A stretch of DNA of 64,000 nt. Source: Streptomyces parvus (lineage in GTDB: Bacteria > Actinomycetota > Actinomycetes > Streptomycetales > Streptomycetaceae). The position numbers and the translations under genes are program-made. The notes under the pieces are model-generated. The model did not search any database. It was not told the origin of the DNA and saw only the letters and a program-made list of their open reading frames with translations. Shown piece by piece: positions 23,742-32,825 of the stretch. The number at the start of each line of letters is the position of its first letter. Position 1 is the first letter of the stretch. The DNA lies in NCBI RefSeq assembly GCF_032121415.1, contig NZ_CP135079.1:5332001-5396000 (forward strand), given 5' to 3'.

Positions 23742-25463
23742 TCAGCGGTGCCCGGCAGTCCTCTCGGCGTGGACCCGCCCCCGGGGCAGCTTCTCGCCCC
23801 CGGTCTCCCGGCCGGTGCTCTCTCGGCCCTCGTTCTCCCCGCCCTCCTCCGCCGCGTGCTCCCGCCCCCCGCGGGGCGCGCCGCCCAGCGCGGCCTGGGC
23901 CGCGGTGAACAGCTCCGCGGGCCGTACGCCGCCGAACGCCGCCACCAGATGCCCGTCCGGCCTGACCAGCAGGACGGTATGGGCCGATGCCCCCGGATAA
24001 CTCTCGGTGACCAGCAGCTCCGTCGTACCGGGGAGCGCCGCCACGGCGTCCGTGAGGCGGGGCATGACACCCGCGGTCTGCCAGTGCCGCCGGTCCCAGA
24101 CGCCGGTCCCCGGAGCGACCAGGATCACCAGCGGATGGCCCTGCCCGAGCCGCTCCCGCAGCCGTGTCGTCGTTCCGTCCGGCGCGGCCACCGTCACATC
24201 GGCGACCGGCGCACCGGGGGGCGTACCGACCACGGTGTGCGCCTCGGCGTGCGGTGGTGAAAGGGGGGAGTGCGAGTACGAAGGGGGCGCACCCAGCGCT
24301 CCGCGGCCCAGGTGGCCGTCGGCGAGGAGGGTGTCGTGACCGCGTGCGGCGCCCGGGACCAGGGTCCGCAGACCGCCTCCGCCGCGCAGTATCGGCAGCG
24401 ACTGATCGGCGGCGCGCAACCGGGCGGCCACCGCGGCCCGCCGCTCCGCCTGATAGCTGTCGAGCAGTTGCTCGGCCGGACCGTGGTGCCAGGCGTGGGC
24501 CAGCTTCCAGGCCAGGTTCTCGGCGTCCCGGATGCCCTCGTCGAGCCCCTGCGTGCCCAGAGCGCCCAGCAGGTGTGCCGCGTCCCCCGCCAGGAACGCG
24601 CGCTGCTTGCGCCAGCGCCGGGCGAGCCGGTGGTGCAGCGTATGGACGCCGGTGTCCAGCAGTTCGTAGGCCGGGGTCTCGCCGCACCAGCCGGCCAGCG
24701 TGTCCCGGATCCGGGTGACCACCGCTTCGGGGGTGACCAGTTCGCCGCGCGGCGGCAGCAGCCAGTCCAGCCGCCAGACGCCGTTCGGCAGCGGCCGGGC
24801 GGAGACCTCCTCGCCGCCGGTCCGCCAGGGCGGCTGCCGGTGCAGAACGGCCTCGTCGGGCCAGGGCAGTTCGGCTCGCAGCGCGGCGACGGCATGCCGT
24901 TCCACCGCAGTACGGCCGGGAAACCGGATGTCCAGCAGCTTGCGCACGGTCGACCGGGCGCCGTCGCAGCCGACCAGATAGCTTCCGCGCCACCAGGTCG
25001 ACCCCGGCTCCCTGGTGTGCACCGTGATGCCGTCGCGGTCCTGCTCCAGCGTGTCGATCCGGCTCATCGGCACCAGCCGGACCAGCGGTTCCTTGTCCAC
25101 CGCCGCACGCAGCGCGGCGCTCAGCCCGTGCTGCGGCAGGTGCAGCGGCGAGGGAAGCAGCCCGGGGAGCGGCTCGCCGTCCTCGTCCGGCCGGCCCCCG
25201 CTCAGCGGCACCTCCCGGACCGACTGCTTCCGGCGCATCGAACGCCAGCCCGTCCACCGCAGCCCGACCCGGTCCAGCTCCCGGCAGCCGAGGCGGTCCA
25301 CCAGGTCGGCGGTGTCCTCGCGGAGCACGACCGTGCGGGCGGGCCGGGACTCCTCCTCGCCGGGGCCCTCGTCGAGGAGCACCGAGGGGACGCCCTGGGC
25401 GGCGAGGGCCAGCGACAGCGTCAGGCCGACGGGCCCGGCGCCGACGACGATCACCGGGTCCAC
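23742..25463 (-). CDS. FAD-dependent aromatic monooxygenase
   Basis: A 573-residue class A flavin hydroxylase. The FAD dinucleotide motif VVGAGPVGLTLSLALAAQG is at the N-terminus. The DG motif is in YLVGCDGARSTVRKLL, and the second FAD motif is FLAGDAAHLLGALGTQGL followed by DAENLAWKLAHAW. The third, thioredoxin-like domain of phenol- and polyketide-type hydroxylases follows (HPLVILVAPGTGVWDRRHWQ). The GTG at 25463 is preceded by GGAGGG. It lies downstream of gluD behind a hairpin, so it probably has its own promoter. The substrate is unknown and no pathway partner is visible. Confidence 0.88.
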   Translation of the reverse strand: MDPVIVVGAGPVGLTLSLALAAQGVPSVLLDEGPGEEESRPARTVVLREDTADLVDRLGCRELDRVGLRWTGWRSMRRKQSVREVPLSGGRPDEDGEPLPGLLPSPLHLPQHGLSAALRAAVDKEPLVRLVPMSRIDTLEQDRDGITVHTREPGSTWWRGSYLVGCDGARSTVRKLLDIRFPGRTAVERHAVAALRAELPWPDEAVLHRQPPWRTGGEEVSARPLPNGVWRLDWLLPPRGELVTPEAVVTRIRDTLAGWCGETPAYELLDTGVHTLHHRLARRWRKQRAFLAGDAAHLLGALGTQGLDEGIRDAENLAWKLAHAWHHGPAEQLLDSYQAERRAAVAARLRAADQSLPILRGGGGLRTLVPGAARGHDTLLADGHLGRGALGAPPSYSHSPLSPPHAEAHTVVGTPPGAPVADVTVAAPDGTTTRLRERLGQGHPLVILVAPGTGVWDRRHWQTAGVMPRLTDAVAALPGTTELLVTESYPGASAHTVLLVRPDGHLVAAFGGVRPAELFTAAQAALGGAPRGGREHAAEEGGENEGRESTGRETGGEKLPRGRVHAERTAGHR

Positions 25464-25570
25464 AGCGCGTACCCTCCGGCCCTTACGGTCATGCGGAACG
25501 TGGCAGAAGTAGCCGGGTGCGTGATCACAGAACGTATGCAACCCACTGGTGGTGCTTGCGTCAAGTGACC

Positions 25571-25598
25571 GAGGCAGCGACGCGTGCGCCGCTGCCTC
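25571..25598 (-). terminator. Hairpin after gluD
   Basis: A perfect 9-bp stem, GAGGCAGCG (25571-25579) with CGCTGCCTC (25590-25598), has a 10-nt loop. It probably ends the gluABCD transcript. Confidence 0.65.
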
Positions 25599-25639
25599 GA
25601 ATGCTCCTGCCGGGAGGGGCCGACAAGGCCCCGGGGAGA

Positions 25640-26581
25640 TCAGTCCTTCGTCACTCCGGCCCCAGCGGCACCATCGGCCGTCGAGCCTGCGCCCCCTGCG
25701 CCCCCGGCCTCCGGGCCGGGAACGGCCTCCACCGTGGGGATGTCGGCGGTCTGCACGCCGGGCGCCACCTTGATGCCGGTCTTGGCCCGGCGGCCGCGCT
25801 TCTCGATCCACGTCGCCAGCGCCGAGAGCAGCAGACACATCGCGATGTAGATCGTGCCGATGACGACGATCGTCGAGACGTACGGGTACTGGCCGTTCAC
25901 CTGGGTGTTGGAGGCGATCAGCCGCGCGGTCTGGAGCAGCTCCGGGTACAGGATGATGAAGCCGAGCGAAGTGTCCTTGAGGGTCACCACGAGCTGGCTG
26001 ATGATCGTCGGCAGCATCGAACGGATCGCCTGCGGCATCAGGACGGTCGTCATGACCTGCGTCTTGCTCATGCCGAGGGCGTACGCGGCCTCGCTCTGGC
26101 CCTTGGGCACCGAGTTGATCCCGGCGCGCAGCACCTCGGCCTGGACGCAGCCGTTGTAGACGGAGAGGCCCGCCGCCAGCGCCCACATCGAGTAGTCGGT
26201 GAGGAAGCCGACCCAGATCGCGTAGATGGTGATCAGCAGCGGCAGCGAGCGGAACAGCTCGATGAAGGTGGTCGCCACCCAGCGGACCGGCTTGTGGTCG
26301 GAGAGCCGGCCCACCGCCAGGAGCACGCCGAGGACCAGCGAACCGACCGCGGCGAGACCGAATGCCTTGAGCGTCGCGAGCACCGCGTCGGCGATGTTCT
26401 GCCGGATGCCCGCGTAGTTGAAGATGTCCCACATCTCGGGGGCGAGGTGCCCCTTGTCGGCCAGCCGCATGATGCTGACGGCGATCAGCGCCACGATGGC
26501 GAGGCTGCCGACGACGGCGTAGATCCGGTTGCGGACGACGGCCTTGGGACCCGGGGCGTCGTAAAGAACGCTGGCGCTCAT
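25640..26581 (-). CDS. gluD: Glutamate ABC transporter permease GluD
   Basis: A 313-residue inner-membrane permease of the polar amino acid uptake family. It has about five helices and the cytoplasmic EAA loop that docks the ATPase (EVLRAGINSVPKGQSEAAYA, LGMSKTQVMTTVLMPQAIR). A disordered Ala/Gly tail of about 40 residues ends the protein. It overlaps gluC by ATGA. It forms a heterodimer with GluC in the GluABCD importer. Confidence 0.93.
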   Translation of the reverse strand: MSASVLYDAPGPKAVVRNRIYAVVGSLAIVALIAVSIMRLADKGHLAPEMWDIFNYAGIRQNIADAVLATLKAFGLAAVGSLVLGVLLAVGRLSDHKPVRWVATTFIELFRSLPLLITIYAIWVGFLTDYSMWALAAGLSVYNGCVQAEVLRAGINSVPKGQSEAAYALGMSKTQVMTTVLMPQAIRSMLPTIISQLVVTLKDTSLGFIILYPELLQTARLIASNTQVNGQYPYVSTIVVIGTIYIAMCLLLSALATWIEKRGRRAKTGIKVAPGVQTADIPTVEAVPGPEAGGAGGAGSTADGAAGAGVTKD

Positions 26582-27225
26582 CGGGCGACCTCCATGCGAC
26601 GCTCCAGCAGCCGGAAGAGGCCGCTGATGGTAAAGGTGATGATCAGGTACCCGATGGCCACCCAGATGAAGACGGGGACGATGTCGTAGCCCTTGTCACT
26701 CATCAGCTTCTGCCAGCCGAACAGTTCGGCGTTGCTGAAGGCGCCGGCGATCGCGGAGTTCTTCGTCAGGGCGATGAAGATGCTGCTCAGCGGCGGGATG
26801 ACCGTCCGCGTCGCCTGGGGGAGCACCACGATCTGCAGGGTCTGGGCGAACGTCATGCCGATCGAGCGCGCGGCCTCCGCCTGTCCCAGCGGCACGGTGT
26901 TGATGCCGGAGCGGACCGCCTCGCAGACGAAGGACGAGGTGTAGAAGCCGAGGGCCAGGGAGCCGAGGACGAACGGGCTCATCCCCGGGAAGAGGATCTC
27001 CGGCACCACGAAGAAGAAGATCAGGAAGAGCAGGGTCAGCGGGGTGTTGCGCATCAGCGTGACCCACGCGGTGCCGAAGAACCGCAGCGGCGGCACCGGC
27101 GAGACCCGGAATCCGGCGACGACGACACCGAGAACCAGGGCGATAAGCGAGCTGACGGCGGTGATCGACACAGTTCCTATGAAGCCGTCGCGGAACGCTG
27201 GGAAATTGTCGAGCAGTACGTTCAT
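26578..27225 (-). CDS. gluC: Glutamate ABC transporter permease GluC
   Basis: A 215-residue permease homologous to GluD, with the EAA motif in VRSGINTVPLGQAEAARSIG followed by MTFAQTLQIVVLPQATRTVI. It starts 175 nt after gluB; the gap holds a strong hairpin next to the gluB stop. It overlaps gluD by 4 nt, so the permease pair is coupled. Confidence 0.93.
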   Translation of the reverse strand: MNVLLDNFPAFRDGFIGTVSITAVSSLIALVLGVVVAGFRVSPVPPLRFFGTAWVTLMRNTPLTLLFLIFFFVVPEILFPGMSPFVLGSLALGFYTSSFVCEAVRSGINTVPLGQAEAARSIGMTFAQTLQIVVLPQATRTVIPPLSSIFIALTKNSAIAGAFSNAELFGWQKLMSDKGYDIVPVFIWVAIGYLIITFTISGLFRLLERRMEVAR

Positions 27226-27366
27226 GAGGTCTCCGCGTCGGCGGTCGTCGGCATCGGGGCAGGGGAAGGAGCGCCCCGTTCGCTCGCCGCCCTCGGGGAG
27301 AGGGGGACGGCGGCGGCGTACGGGACGCCTGGGTCACTCGCGGGGGCGTCGTGACGGTGTCGGCGT

Positions 27367-27395
27367 TCGGGCGCCCGACGGGGCCGGGCGCCCGA
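27367..27395 (-). promoter_or_regulatory. Hairpin between gluB and gluC
   Basis: A perfect 11-bp stem, TCGGGCGCCCG (27367-27377) with CGGGCGCCCGA (27385-27395), has a 7-nt loop and lies 5 nt past the gluB stop. Hairpins here commonly protect the binding-protein message or cause partial termination, giving more GluB than permease. Confidence 0.65.
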
Positions 27396-27400
27396 GGGCG

Positions 27401-28324
27401 TCAGTAACGCTCGATGGCCGGCGGGTCGACGAAGTCCGAACCGGACAGGCCGAGGGTGGCCTCGTAGATCTTCTTGTACGTGCCGTCCTTGACGCGGTCC
27501 TCCAGCGACTTGCTGATGGCCTCGCGGAGCACCTTGTCGTCCTTGTTCAGACCGATACCGTAGGGCTCGTCGGTGAACGGCTTGCCGACGACCTTGAGCT
27601 TGCCCTTGTTGGCCGCGGCGTAGCCCTTGAGGATCGAGTCGTCGGTGGTGACGGCGTCGACCTGCTTGGTCAGCAGCTGCTGCACGCAGTCGGAGTACTT
27701 GGCCAGCTCGACGACGCTCGCGCCGTACTCCGGCTTCTTGATCTCCTGCAGCGGCGTGGAGCCGACGATCGAGCAGACCTTCTTGCCCTTCACCGACTCC
27801 TTGCCGGTGATCGAGGTCTCGTCCTTGCGCACCAGGAGGTCCGCGCCGGCCTTGTAGTACGGACCGGCGAAGCCGACCTGCTTCTTGCGCTCGTCGTTGA
27901 TCGTGTAGGTGCCGACGTAGTAGTCGACCTGGCCCTTGGAGATGGCCGTCTCACGGACGCCGGAGTCGACGGTCTTCCACTCGATCTGCTTCTCCGAGAA
28001 GCCGAGGTCGGCCGCGACCATCCTGGCGATCTCGATGTCGAAGCCCGAGCGCTCCTTGGTCGCCTGGTCCTCGAAGCCGAGGTACGGCTGGTCGGCCTTG
28101 GCGCCGATGATGAGCTTGCCGCGCTGCTTGGCCTTCTTGAAGACCGGGGAGTCGAGGGCGACGTCCTTGGCGGCGGTGTACGTGGGCAGCTCGGGGGCGC
28201 CCGAGGCGCCCGGCTGGGTACCGCCCGGTTTGTCACCGGCGGAACCCTCCTTGCCGCCACACGCGGTCGCGGTCAGGGCGAGGACGGCGATGGCCGCCAC
28301 GGCGGCGGACTTGCGGAGCTTCAT
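27401..28324 (-). CDS. gluB: Glutamate-binding lipoprotein GluB
   Basis: A 307-residue solute-binding protein of the importer. The N-terminus MKLRKSAAVAAIAVLALTA runs into the lipobox TATACGG, so it is a lipoprotein anchored outside the membrane. The type 3 binding-protein fold shows in AKQRGKLIIGAKADQPYLGF, RSGFDIEIARMVAADLGF, GQVDYYVGTYTINDERKKQV and GIGLNKDDKVLREAISKSLE. The start at 28324 is fixed by the signal peptide. It lies 32 nt after gluA. Confidence 0.95.
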   Translation of the reverse strand: MKLRKSAAVAAIAVLALTATACGGKEGSAGDKPGGTQPGASGAPELPTYTAAKDVALDSPVFKKAKQRGKLIIGAKADQPYLGFEDQATKERSGFDIEIARMVAADLGFSEKQIEWKTVDSGVRETAISKGQVDYYVGTYTINDERKKQVGFAGPYYKAGADLLVRKDETSITGKESVKGKKVCSIVGSTPLQEIKKPEYGASVVELAKYSDCVQQLLTKQVDAVTTDDSILKGYAAANKGKLKVVGKPFTDEPYGIGLNKDDKVLREAISKSLEDRVKDGTYKKIYEATLGLSGSDFVDPPAIERY

Positions 28325-28356
28325 GTGAACAATCCTTAGGTCGTAGGTCGTGGTCG

Positions 28357-29142
28357 TCAGTGGTGAAGGATCTTCGACAGGAAGTCCTTGGCCCGGTCGC
28401 TGCGCGGATTGCTGAAGAACTGGTCGGGCGCCGCCTCTTCGACGATCTTCCCGTCCGCCATGAACACGACGCGGTTGGCGGCGGACCGGGCGAAGCCCAT
28501 CTCGTGGGTGACGACGATCATCGTCATCCCGTCCCTGGCCAGCTGCTGCATGACTTCGAGGACCTCGTTGATCATCTCCGGGTCGAGCGCCGACGTGGGC
28601 TCGTCGAAGAGCATGACCTTCGGGTCCATCGCCAACGCCCGTGCGATCGCGACGCGTTGCTGCTGACCACCGGAGAGCTGCGCCGGGTACTTGTCGGCCT
28701 GTACGCCGACGCCCACCCGGTCGAGCAGAGTCCGGGCCTTCTCCTCCGCAGCCTTCTTGTCGGCCTTGCGGACCTTGATCTGACCCAGCATGACGTTCTC
28801 CAGCACCGTCTTGTGTGCGAAGAGATTGAACGACTGGAAGACCATGCCCACGTCGGCACGCAGCCTGGCCAGCTCCTTGCCCTCCTGGGGCAGGGGCTTG
28901 CCGTCGATCGAGATCGCTCCCGAATCGACCGTCTCCAAGCGGTTGATCGTGCGGCACAGCGTGGACTTGCCGGACCCGGAAGGCCCGATGACGACCACGA
29001 CCTCGCCACGGGCGATGGTCAGGTCGATGTCCTGGAGCACATGCAGCGCGCCGAAGTGCTTGTTGACGTTGCTCAGTACGACCAGGTCGTTGGCCACGGG
29101 CGCGGCATCCTCGGCGGCCTTGGTCACTGAAACTCCGCTCAT
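28357..29142 (-). CDS. gluA: Glutamate ABC transporter ATP-binding protein GluA
   Basis: A 261-residue ATPase of the polar amino acid importer class. Walker A GPSGSGKST is at about 53-61, the Q-loop is in VGMVFQSFNLFAHKTVLENV, the signature is LSGGQQQRVAIARALAMDPK, and Walker B with the D-loop is VMLFDEPTSALDPEM; TMIVVTHEMGFARSAANRV holds the switch His. The start at 29142 is chosen because upstream frame sequence is non-coding. It is the first gene of gluABCD and divergent from the response regulator gluR. Confidence 0.95.
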   Translation of the reverse strand: MSGVSVTKAAEDAAPVANDLVVLSNVNKHFGALHVLQDIDLTIARGEVVVVIGPSGSGKSTLCRTINRLETVDSGAISIDGKPLPQEGKELARLRADVGMVFQSFNLFAHKTVLENVMLGQIKVRKADKKAAEEKARTLLDRVGVGVQADKYPAQLSGGQQQRVAIARALAMDPKVMLFDEPTSALDPEMINEVLEVMQQLARDGMTMIVVTHEMGFARSAANRVVFMADGKIVEEAAPDQFFSNPRSDRAKDFLSKILHH

Positions 29143-29530
29143 CGGCTTCTTGCTCCGTCCTCCTCGGTTGAACAAGGACCCTAATGACGCAGTGCGACCA
29201 ACGTCATTACATCTGAGCGGAAATTGAGCATAACGATCCGGCGGCAACCGGACACTCCGTGTGAACAGGACGCCCGGCGCCGCCCCGGGGCGTACCGGGT
29301 GCGTAACGGAAACCCCGCTGTAACCGGCAGACTCTTGACTGGTGTGCCGTTCATCGGCGTGGATGCCTTGAGCGGGGTCGACGCGGAGCGTCGATGAACG
29401 GAAGATCGCTCCAAGGGTCTTCCGGATGAAGCAGGGTGAAACGCGGGATAACACCCCGTGACAGCGTGCAACGGTTGCACGTATGAGCCCGAGGAGCCGG
29501 ACGGCCCCGGGAGAGACGGAGAGGAGGGTC
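29143..29530. promoter_or_regulatory. gluA-gluR divergent regulatory region
   Basis: This 388-nt gap must hold both promoters. Three related direct repeats lie at 29292 (GTACCGG), 29303 (GTAACGG) and 29320 (GTAACCGG); the first two are 11 bp apart, as expected for an OmpR-family dimer, and are candidate GluR sites. A perfect 7-bp hairpin (TCGACGC/GCGTCGA, 29378-29394) partly overlaps the right arm of a 10-bp inverted repeat (CCGTTCATCG at 29347, CGATGAACGG at 29392). No convincing gene is present. Confidence 0.55.
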
Positions 29531-30223
29531 ATGAGACTGCTGCTCGTCGAGGACGACGACCATGTCGCGGCGGCCCTGTCCGCCGTGCTCGCCCGGCACG
29601 GATTCCAGGTCGTGCACGCCCGCAACGGCGAGGAGGCCCTGCGCGCGCTGCTGCCCGCCGACAAGGAGCCCTTCGGGGTGATCCTCCTCGACCTCGGCCT
29701 GCCCGACCAGGACGGCTACGAGGTGTGCGGCAAGATCCGCAAGCGCACCGCGACCCCCGTGATCATGGTCACCGCCCGCGCCGACGTGCGCTCACGCATC
29801 CACGGCCTCAACCTCGGCGCCGACGACTACGTCACCAAGCCGTACGACACCGGCGAGCTGCTCGCCCGGATCCACGCGGTCGCCCGGCGCACCTCCGCGG
29901 GCGAGGACACCGCCCCGACCCCCGTCGCCGCCCTGCGCCTCGGGCCGGTCGCCATCGAGCTGCCGACCCGCCGGGTCAGCGTCGACGGTGAGGAAGTCCA
30001 GCTCACCCGCAAGGAGTTCGACCTGCTGGCCCTCCTCGCCCAGCGCCCCGGCGTCGTCTTCCGCCGCGAGCAGATCATCAGCGAGGTCTGGCGCACCAGC
30101 TGGGAGGGGACCGGACGCACCCTGGAGGTCCACGTCGCCTCGCTGCGCTCCAAGCTGCGGCTGCCCACCCTGATCGAGACCGTGCGGGGCGTCGGCTACC
30201 GGCTCGTCGCGCCGTCGGCGTAG
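29531..30223 (+). CDS. gluR: OmpR-family response regulator, GluR-like
   Basis: A 230-residue response regulator. The receiver has the acidic pocket VEDDD at 6-10, phospho-acceptor Asp54 (VILLDLGLPDQDGYE) and Lys in DDYVTKPYD. A C-terminal winged helix follows (VQLTRKEFDLLALLAQRPGV, TLEVHVASLRSKL). GGAGGG precedes the ATG. In S. coelicolor the pair next to gluABCD, GluR-GluK, senses glutamate and activates the importer; the position here is the same, so the symbol is given by synteny. Confidence 0.88.
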   Translation: MRLLLVEDDDHVAAALSAVLARHGFQVVHARNGEEALRALLPADKEPFGVILLDLGLPDQDGYEVCGKIRKRTATPVIMVTARADVRSRIHGLNLGADDYVTKPYDTGELLARIHAVARRTSAGEDTAPTPVAALRLGPVAIELPTRRVSVDGEEVQLTRKEFDLLALLAQRPGVVFRREQIISEVWRTSWEGTGRTLEVHVASLRSKLRLPTLIETVRGVGYRLVAPSA

Positions 30224-30243
30224 CCGGCGGGTACGTTTCCCCG

Positions 30244-31638
30244 GTGCGCTCCCGTCTGCTCCCGCTGCTCATCGTCCTGATGGCCGCAGTCCTGGTCACC
30301 CTCGGCTTCCCGCTCGCGATCAGCGTGGCCGCCGCCGAGCAGCAGCGCCTGGTGATCGACCGGATCGACGACACCGCGCGGTTCGCCGCCCTGGCCCAGT
30401 CCATCACCGACACCTCCCCGGACAGCGAGGAGCGCCGCCGCACCCTCCAGACCGACCTGGAGGTCTACGCCTCGGTGTACGACATCCGCGCCGGTGTCTT
30501 CTTCCAGGACAACCGGGCCCTGGCCAAGGCGCCCGGGTCCTGGGGCCTGCCCGCCGAGGGGGAGGGGCGCACGGCCTTCGACGAGGCGCTGCTCGGCCGG
30601 CGCTCGCACGATCCGCCGCAGGTCTGGCCCTGGCGCGACGGGCGTGTCGTCGTCGCCTCGCCCGTGGTCCGCGACGGCGACGTGGTCGCCGTGGTCGTCA
30701 TCGACTCGCCCACCGGCGAGATGCGGTCCCGGATCGTGCGGACCTGGCTGCTCATCGGCCTCGGCGAGGCACTGGCCCTGCTGGTGGCGGTCGCCGCGGC
30801 GGTCCGGCTCACCGGCTGGGTCCTGCTGCCCGTCCGGACCCTGGACGCGGCCACCCGCGACATCGCCGGGGGCCGCATGCGCTCCCGCGTCGCCGCCTCC
30901 GCCGGGCCGCCGGAGCTCCGGCACCTGGCCCGCTCCTTCAACGAGATGGCGGACAACGTCGAGGACGTGCTGGAGCAGCAGCGCGCCTTCGTCGCCGACG
31001 CCTCGCACCAGCTGCGCAACCCGCTCGCCGCCCTGCTGCTGCGCATCGAGCTGCTCGCTCTGGAGCTGCCCGAGGGCAGCGAGGAGATCGCGGCCGTACG
31101 CACCGAGGGCAAGCGGCTGGCCCGGGTCCTCGACGACCTCCTGGACCTCGCACTGGCCGAGCACGCCGAGGCGGACCTCCAGCTGATCGACATCGTCCCG
31201 CTCGCCGCCGAGCGGGTCGCGTCCTGGCGCCCGATGGCGGACCGGGAGGGCGTGCGTCTCACCCTGGAAGGCGCCCCGGCCGCCACCGCCTGGGCGGACC
31301 CCGTGGCGCTCTCCAGTGCCCTGGACGCGGTGATCGACAACGCTCTGAAGTTCACCCCGGCCGGGGAGGACGTCACCGTCACCGTCGCCGCCGGAACTCG
31401 TACCGCGACCGTCGTGGTCGCCGACCGGGGCCCCGGCCTCACCGAAGCGGAGCTGGAACGGGTCGGGGACCGCTTCTGGCGCAGCACCCGCCACCAGAAC
31501 GTCAGCGGATCGGGGCTTGGCCTCTCCATCTCCCGGGTGCTGCTCGCGGCGGGCGGCGGCTCGATCGCGTACGAGCACCACGCACCGCACGGCCTGCGGG
31601 TGACTGTCTCGCTGCCCCGCGAACGGCCGGGCGGCTGA
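30244..31638 (+). CDS. gluK: Sensor histidine kinase, GluK-like
   Basis: A 464-residue membrane sensor kinase. The first helix is at about 8-28, then an extracytoplasmic sensor of about 140 residues, a second helix at about 165-185 and a HAMP linker. The HisKA box DASHQLRNPLAALLLRIEL has phospho-His at about 255. The HATPase N box is ALDAVIDNALKFTPAGED, with GPGLTEAELERVGDRFWR and GSGLGLSISRVLLAAGGG. GTG start 20 nt after gluR. It would sense extracellular glutamate by analogy with S. coelicolor. Confidence 0.88.
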   Translation: MRSRLLPLLIVLMAAVLVTLGFPLAISVAAAEQQRLVIDRIDDTARFAALAQSITDTSPDSEERRRTLQTDLEVYASVYDIRAGVFFQDNRALAKAPGSWGLPAEGEGRTAFDEALLGRRSHDPPQVWPWRDGRVVVASPVVRDGDVVAVVVIDSPTGEMRSRIVRTWLLIGLGEALALLVAVAAAVRLTGWVLLPVRTLDAATRDIAGGRMRSRVAASAGPPELRHLARSFNEMADNVEDVLEQQRAFVADASHQLRNPLAALLLRIELLALELPEGSEEIAAVRTEGKRLARVLDDLLDLALAEHAEADLQLIDIVPLAAERVASWRPMADREGVRLTLEGAPAATAWADPVALSSALDAVIDNALKFTPAGEDVTVTVAAGTRTATVVVADRGPGLTEAELERVGDRFWRSTRHQNVSGSGLGLSISRVLLAAGGGSIAYEHHAPHGLRVTVSLPRERPGG

Positions 31639-31658
31639 GCGGGGAATCCCCAGGTCAG

Positions 31659-31674
31659 GAGGGCGTGCGCCCTC
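31659..31674 (+). terminator. Short hairpin between convergent gluK and TAXI gene
   Basis: GAGGGCGTGCGCCCTC is a perfect palindrome, in practice a stem of about six pairs with a four-base loop. It lies between two convergent stop codons and could serve both. Confidence 0.45.
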
Positions 31675-31686
31675 ACCAAGGAGCGG

Positions 31687-32688
31687 TCAGGGCTTCACCG
31701 AGCGGTAGTAGTCCTTGGCCCCTTCGTGCACGTCCAGCGGATCCGTGTAGATCGCCGTCCGCAGGTCCACCAGCTGCGCCGCGTGGACCTCACGGCCGAT
31801 CCGGTCCCGACTGTTGATCACCGTCCGGGTGAAGGCCTCGGTCATGGCCGCGTCCGTACGGTCGGTCGTGACGAGCAGATTGGCGACGGCGACCGTGGGC
31901 ACCGACTGGCCCTGCTGGGCCTCCGGATAGGCGTCGGCGGGCATCATGGCCGACCGGTAGAAACGGGTGGGGCCGGTCGCCGCCTGCAACTTCGCGACCA
32001 GGTCGGCCTCCAGCGGCACCAGCCGGATGTCGAAGCGCTCCGACAGCTCCTGCACGGCGGCGGTCGGCAGCCCGCCCGACCAGAAGAAGGCGTCCAACTG
32101 GCCCTGCGTCAGGCGTACGGGCATCGTGTCGATACCCACCGGCACCGGGGTGATGTCGTCGGCCGGATCGAGCCCCGCCGCTTTCAGCAGCCGGTCCGCG
32201 ACCAGCCGCACCCCGGAACCCTCCTGGCCGACGCCCACCCGCTTGCCCCGCAGATCGGAGGCGCTGCGGATGTCGGAGTCGCGGGGGACGACCAGCTGGA
32301 CGTAGTCGTCGTACAGCCGGACGCAGCCGCGCAGCCGCTGGGCCCCCTGCCTGCCGTCGCGCAGATAGGTGGCCACGGCGTCGGCCGTCGCGATGGTGAA
32401 GTCCGCCTCGCCCGTCGCCACCCGGGCGAGGTTCTGCTGCGACCCCTCGCTGGTCCGCAGCCGTATGGCCACCTCCGGCATGTCCTTGGCGAGCGCGTCC
32501 TCCAGCCGCTCCCCGTACCGCTGGTAGACGCCGCTGGGCACCCCGGTGGAGAAGGTGAGCGGACCGCTCGGATCCCCCTCGTCCCCCTGGGGCTGCAGCC
32601 ACCACGCGAGCAGCCCGAGCACGACCGCGAGCACGGCGCCCGTCTGCAGGGTGCGCCGGCGGCCGAATCGGGACAGAGCGTGGTGCAT
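31687..32688 (-). CDS. TAXI family TRAP-type solute-binding protein (orphan)
   Basis: A 333-residue exported binding protein. An N-terminal helix (GAVLAVVLGLLAWWL) acts as anchor or uncleaved signal, with no lipobox Cys. The TAXI fold shows in LTFSTGVPSGVYQRYGERL, ARVATGEADFTIATADAV, LRGKRVGVGQEGSGVRLVAD and QLDAFFWSGGLPTAAVQEL. TAXI proteins normally feed a DctM/DctQ-type TRAP permease, but none is encoded nearby. The gene faces gluK. A sensory or scavenging role is possible; the ligand is unknown. Confidence 0.85.
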   Translation of the reverse strand: MHHALSRFGRRRTLQTGAVLAVVLGLLAWWLQPQGDEGDPSGPLTFSTGVPSGVYQRYGERLEDALAKDMPEVAIRLRTSEGSQQNLARVATGEADFTIATADAVATYLRDGRQGAQRLRGCVRLYDDYVQLVVPRDSDIRSASDLRGKRVGVGQEGSGVRLVADRLLKAAGLDPADDITPVPVGIDTMPVRLTQGQLDAFFWSGGLPTAAVQELSERFDIRLVPLEADLVAKLQAATGPTRFYRSAMMPADAYPEAQQGQSVPTVAVANLLVTTDRTDAAMTEAFTRTVINSRDRIGREVHAAQLVDLRTAIYTDPLDVHEGAKDYYRSVKP

Positions 32689-32825
32689 GCGCGCGATCCT
32701 GCCAGCTCACCCACCCCCCTGGCCAGGCTCGCCCATGAGGCCCGCCCCACAGTCGGCGGCGGAGAGGAGAGGGGCAGGGCACGGGGCAGGAGGGGCGCCG
32801 CCCGGCAACCGCCTACCCTTGTCCC

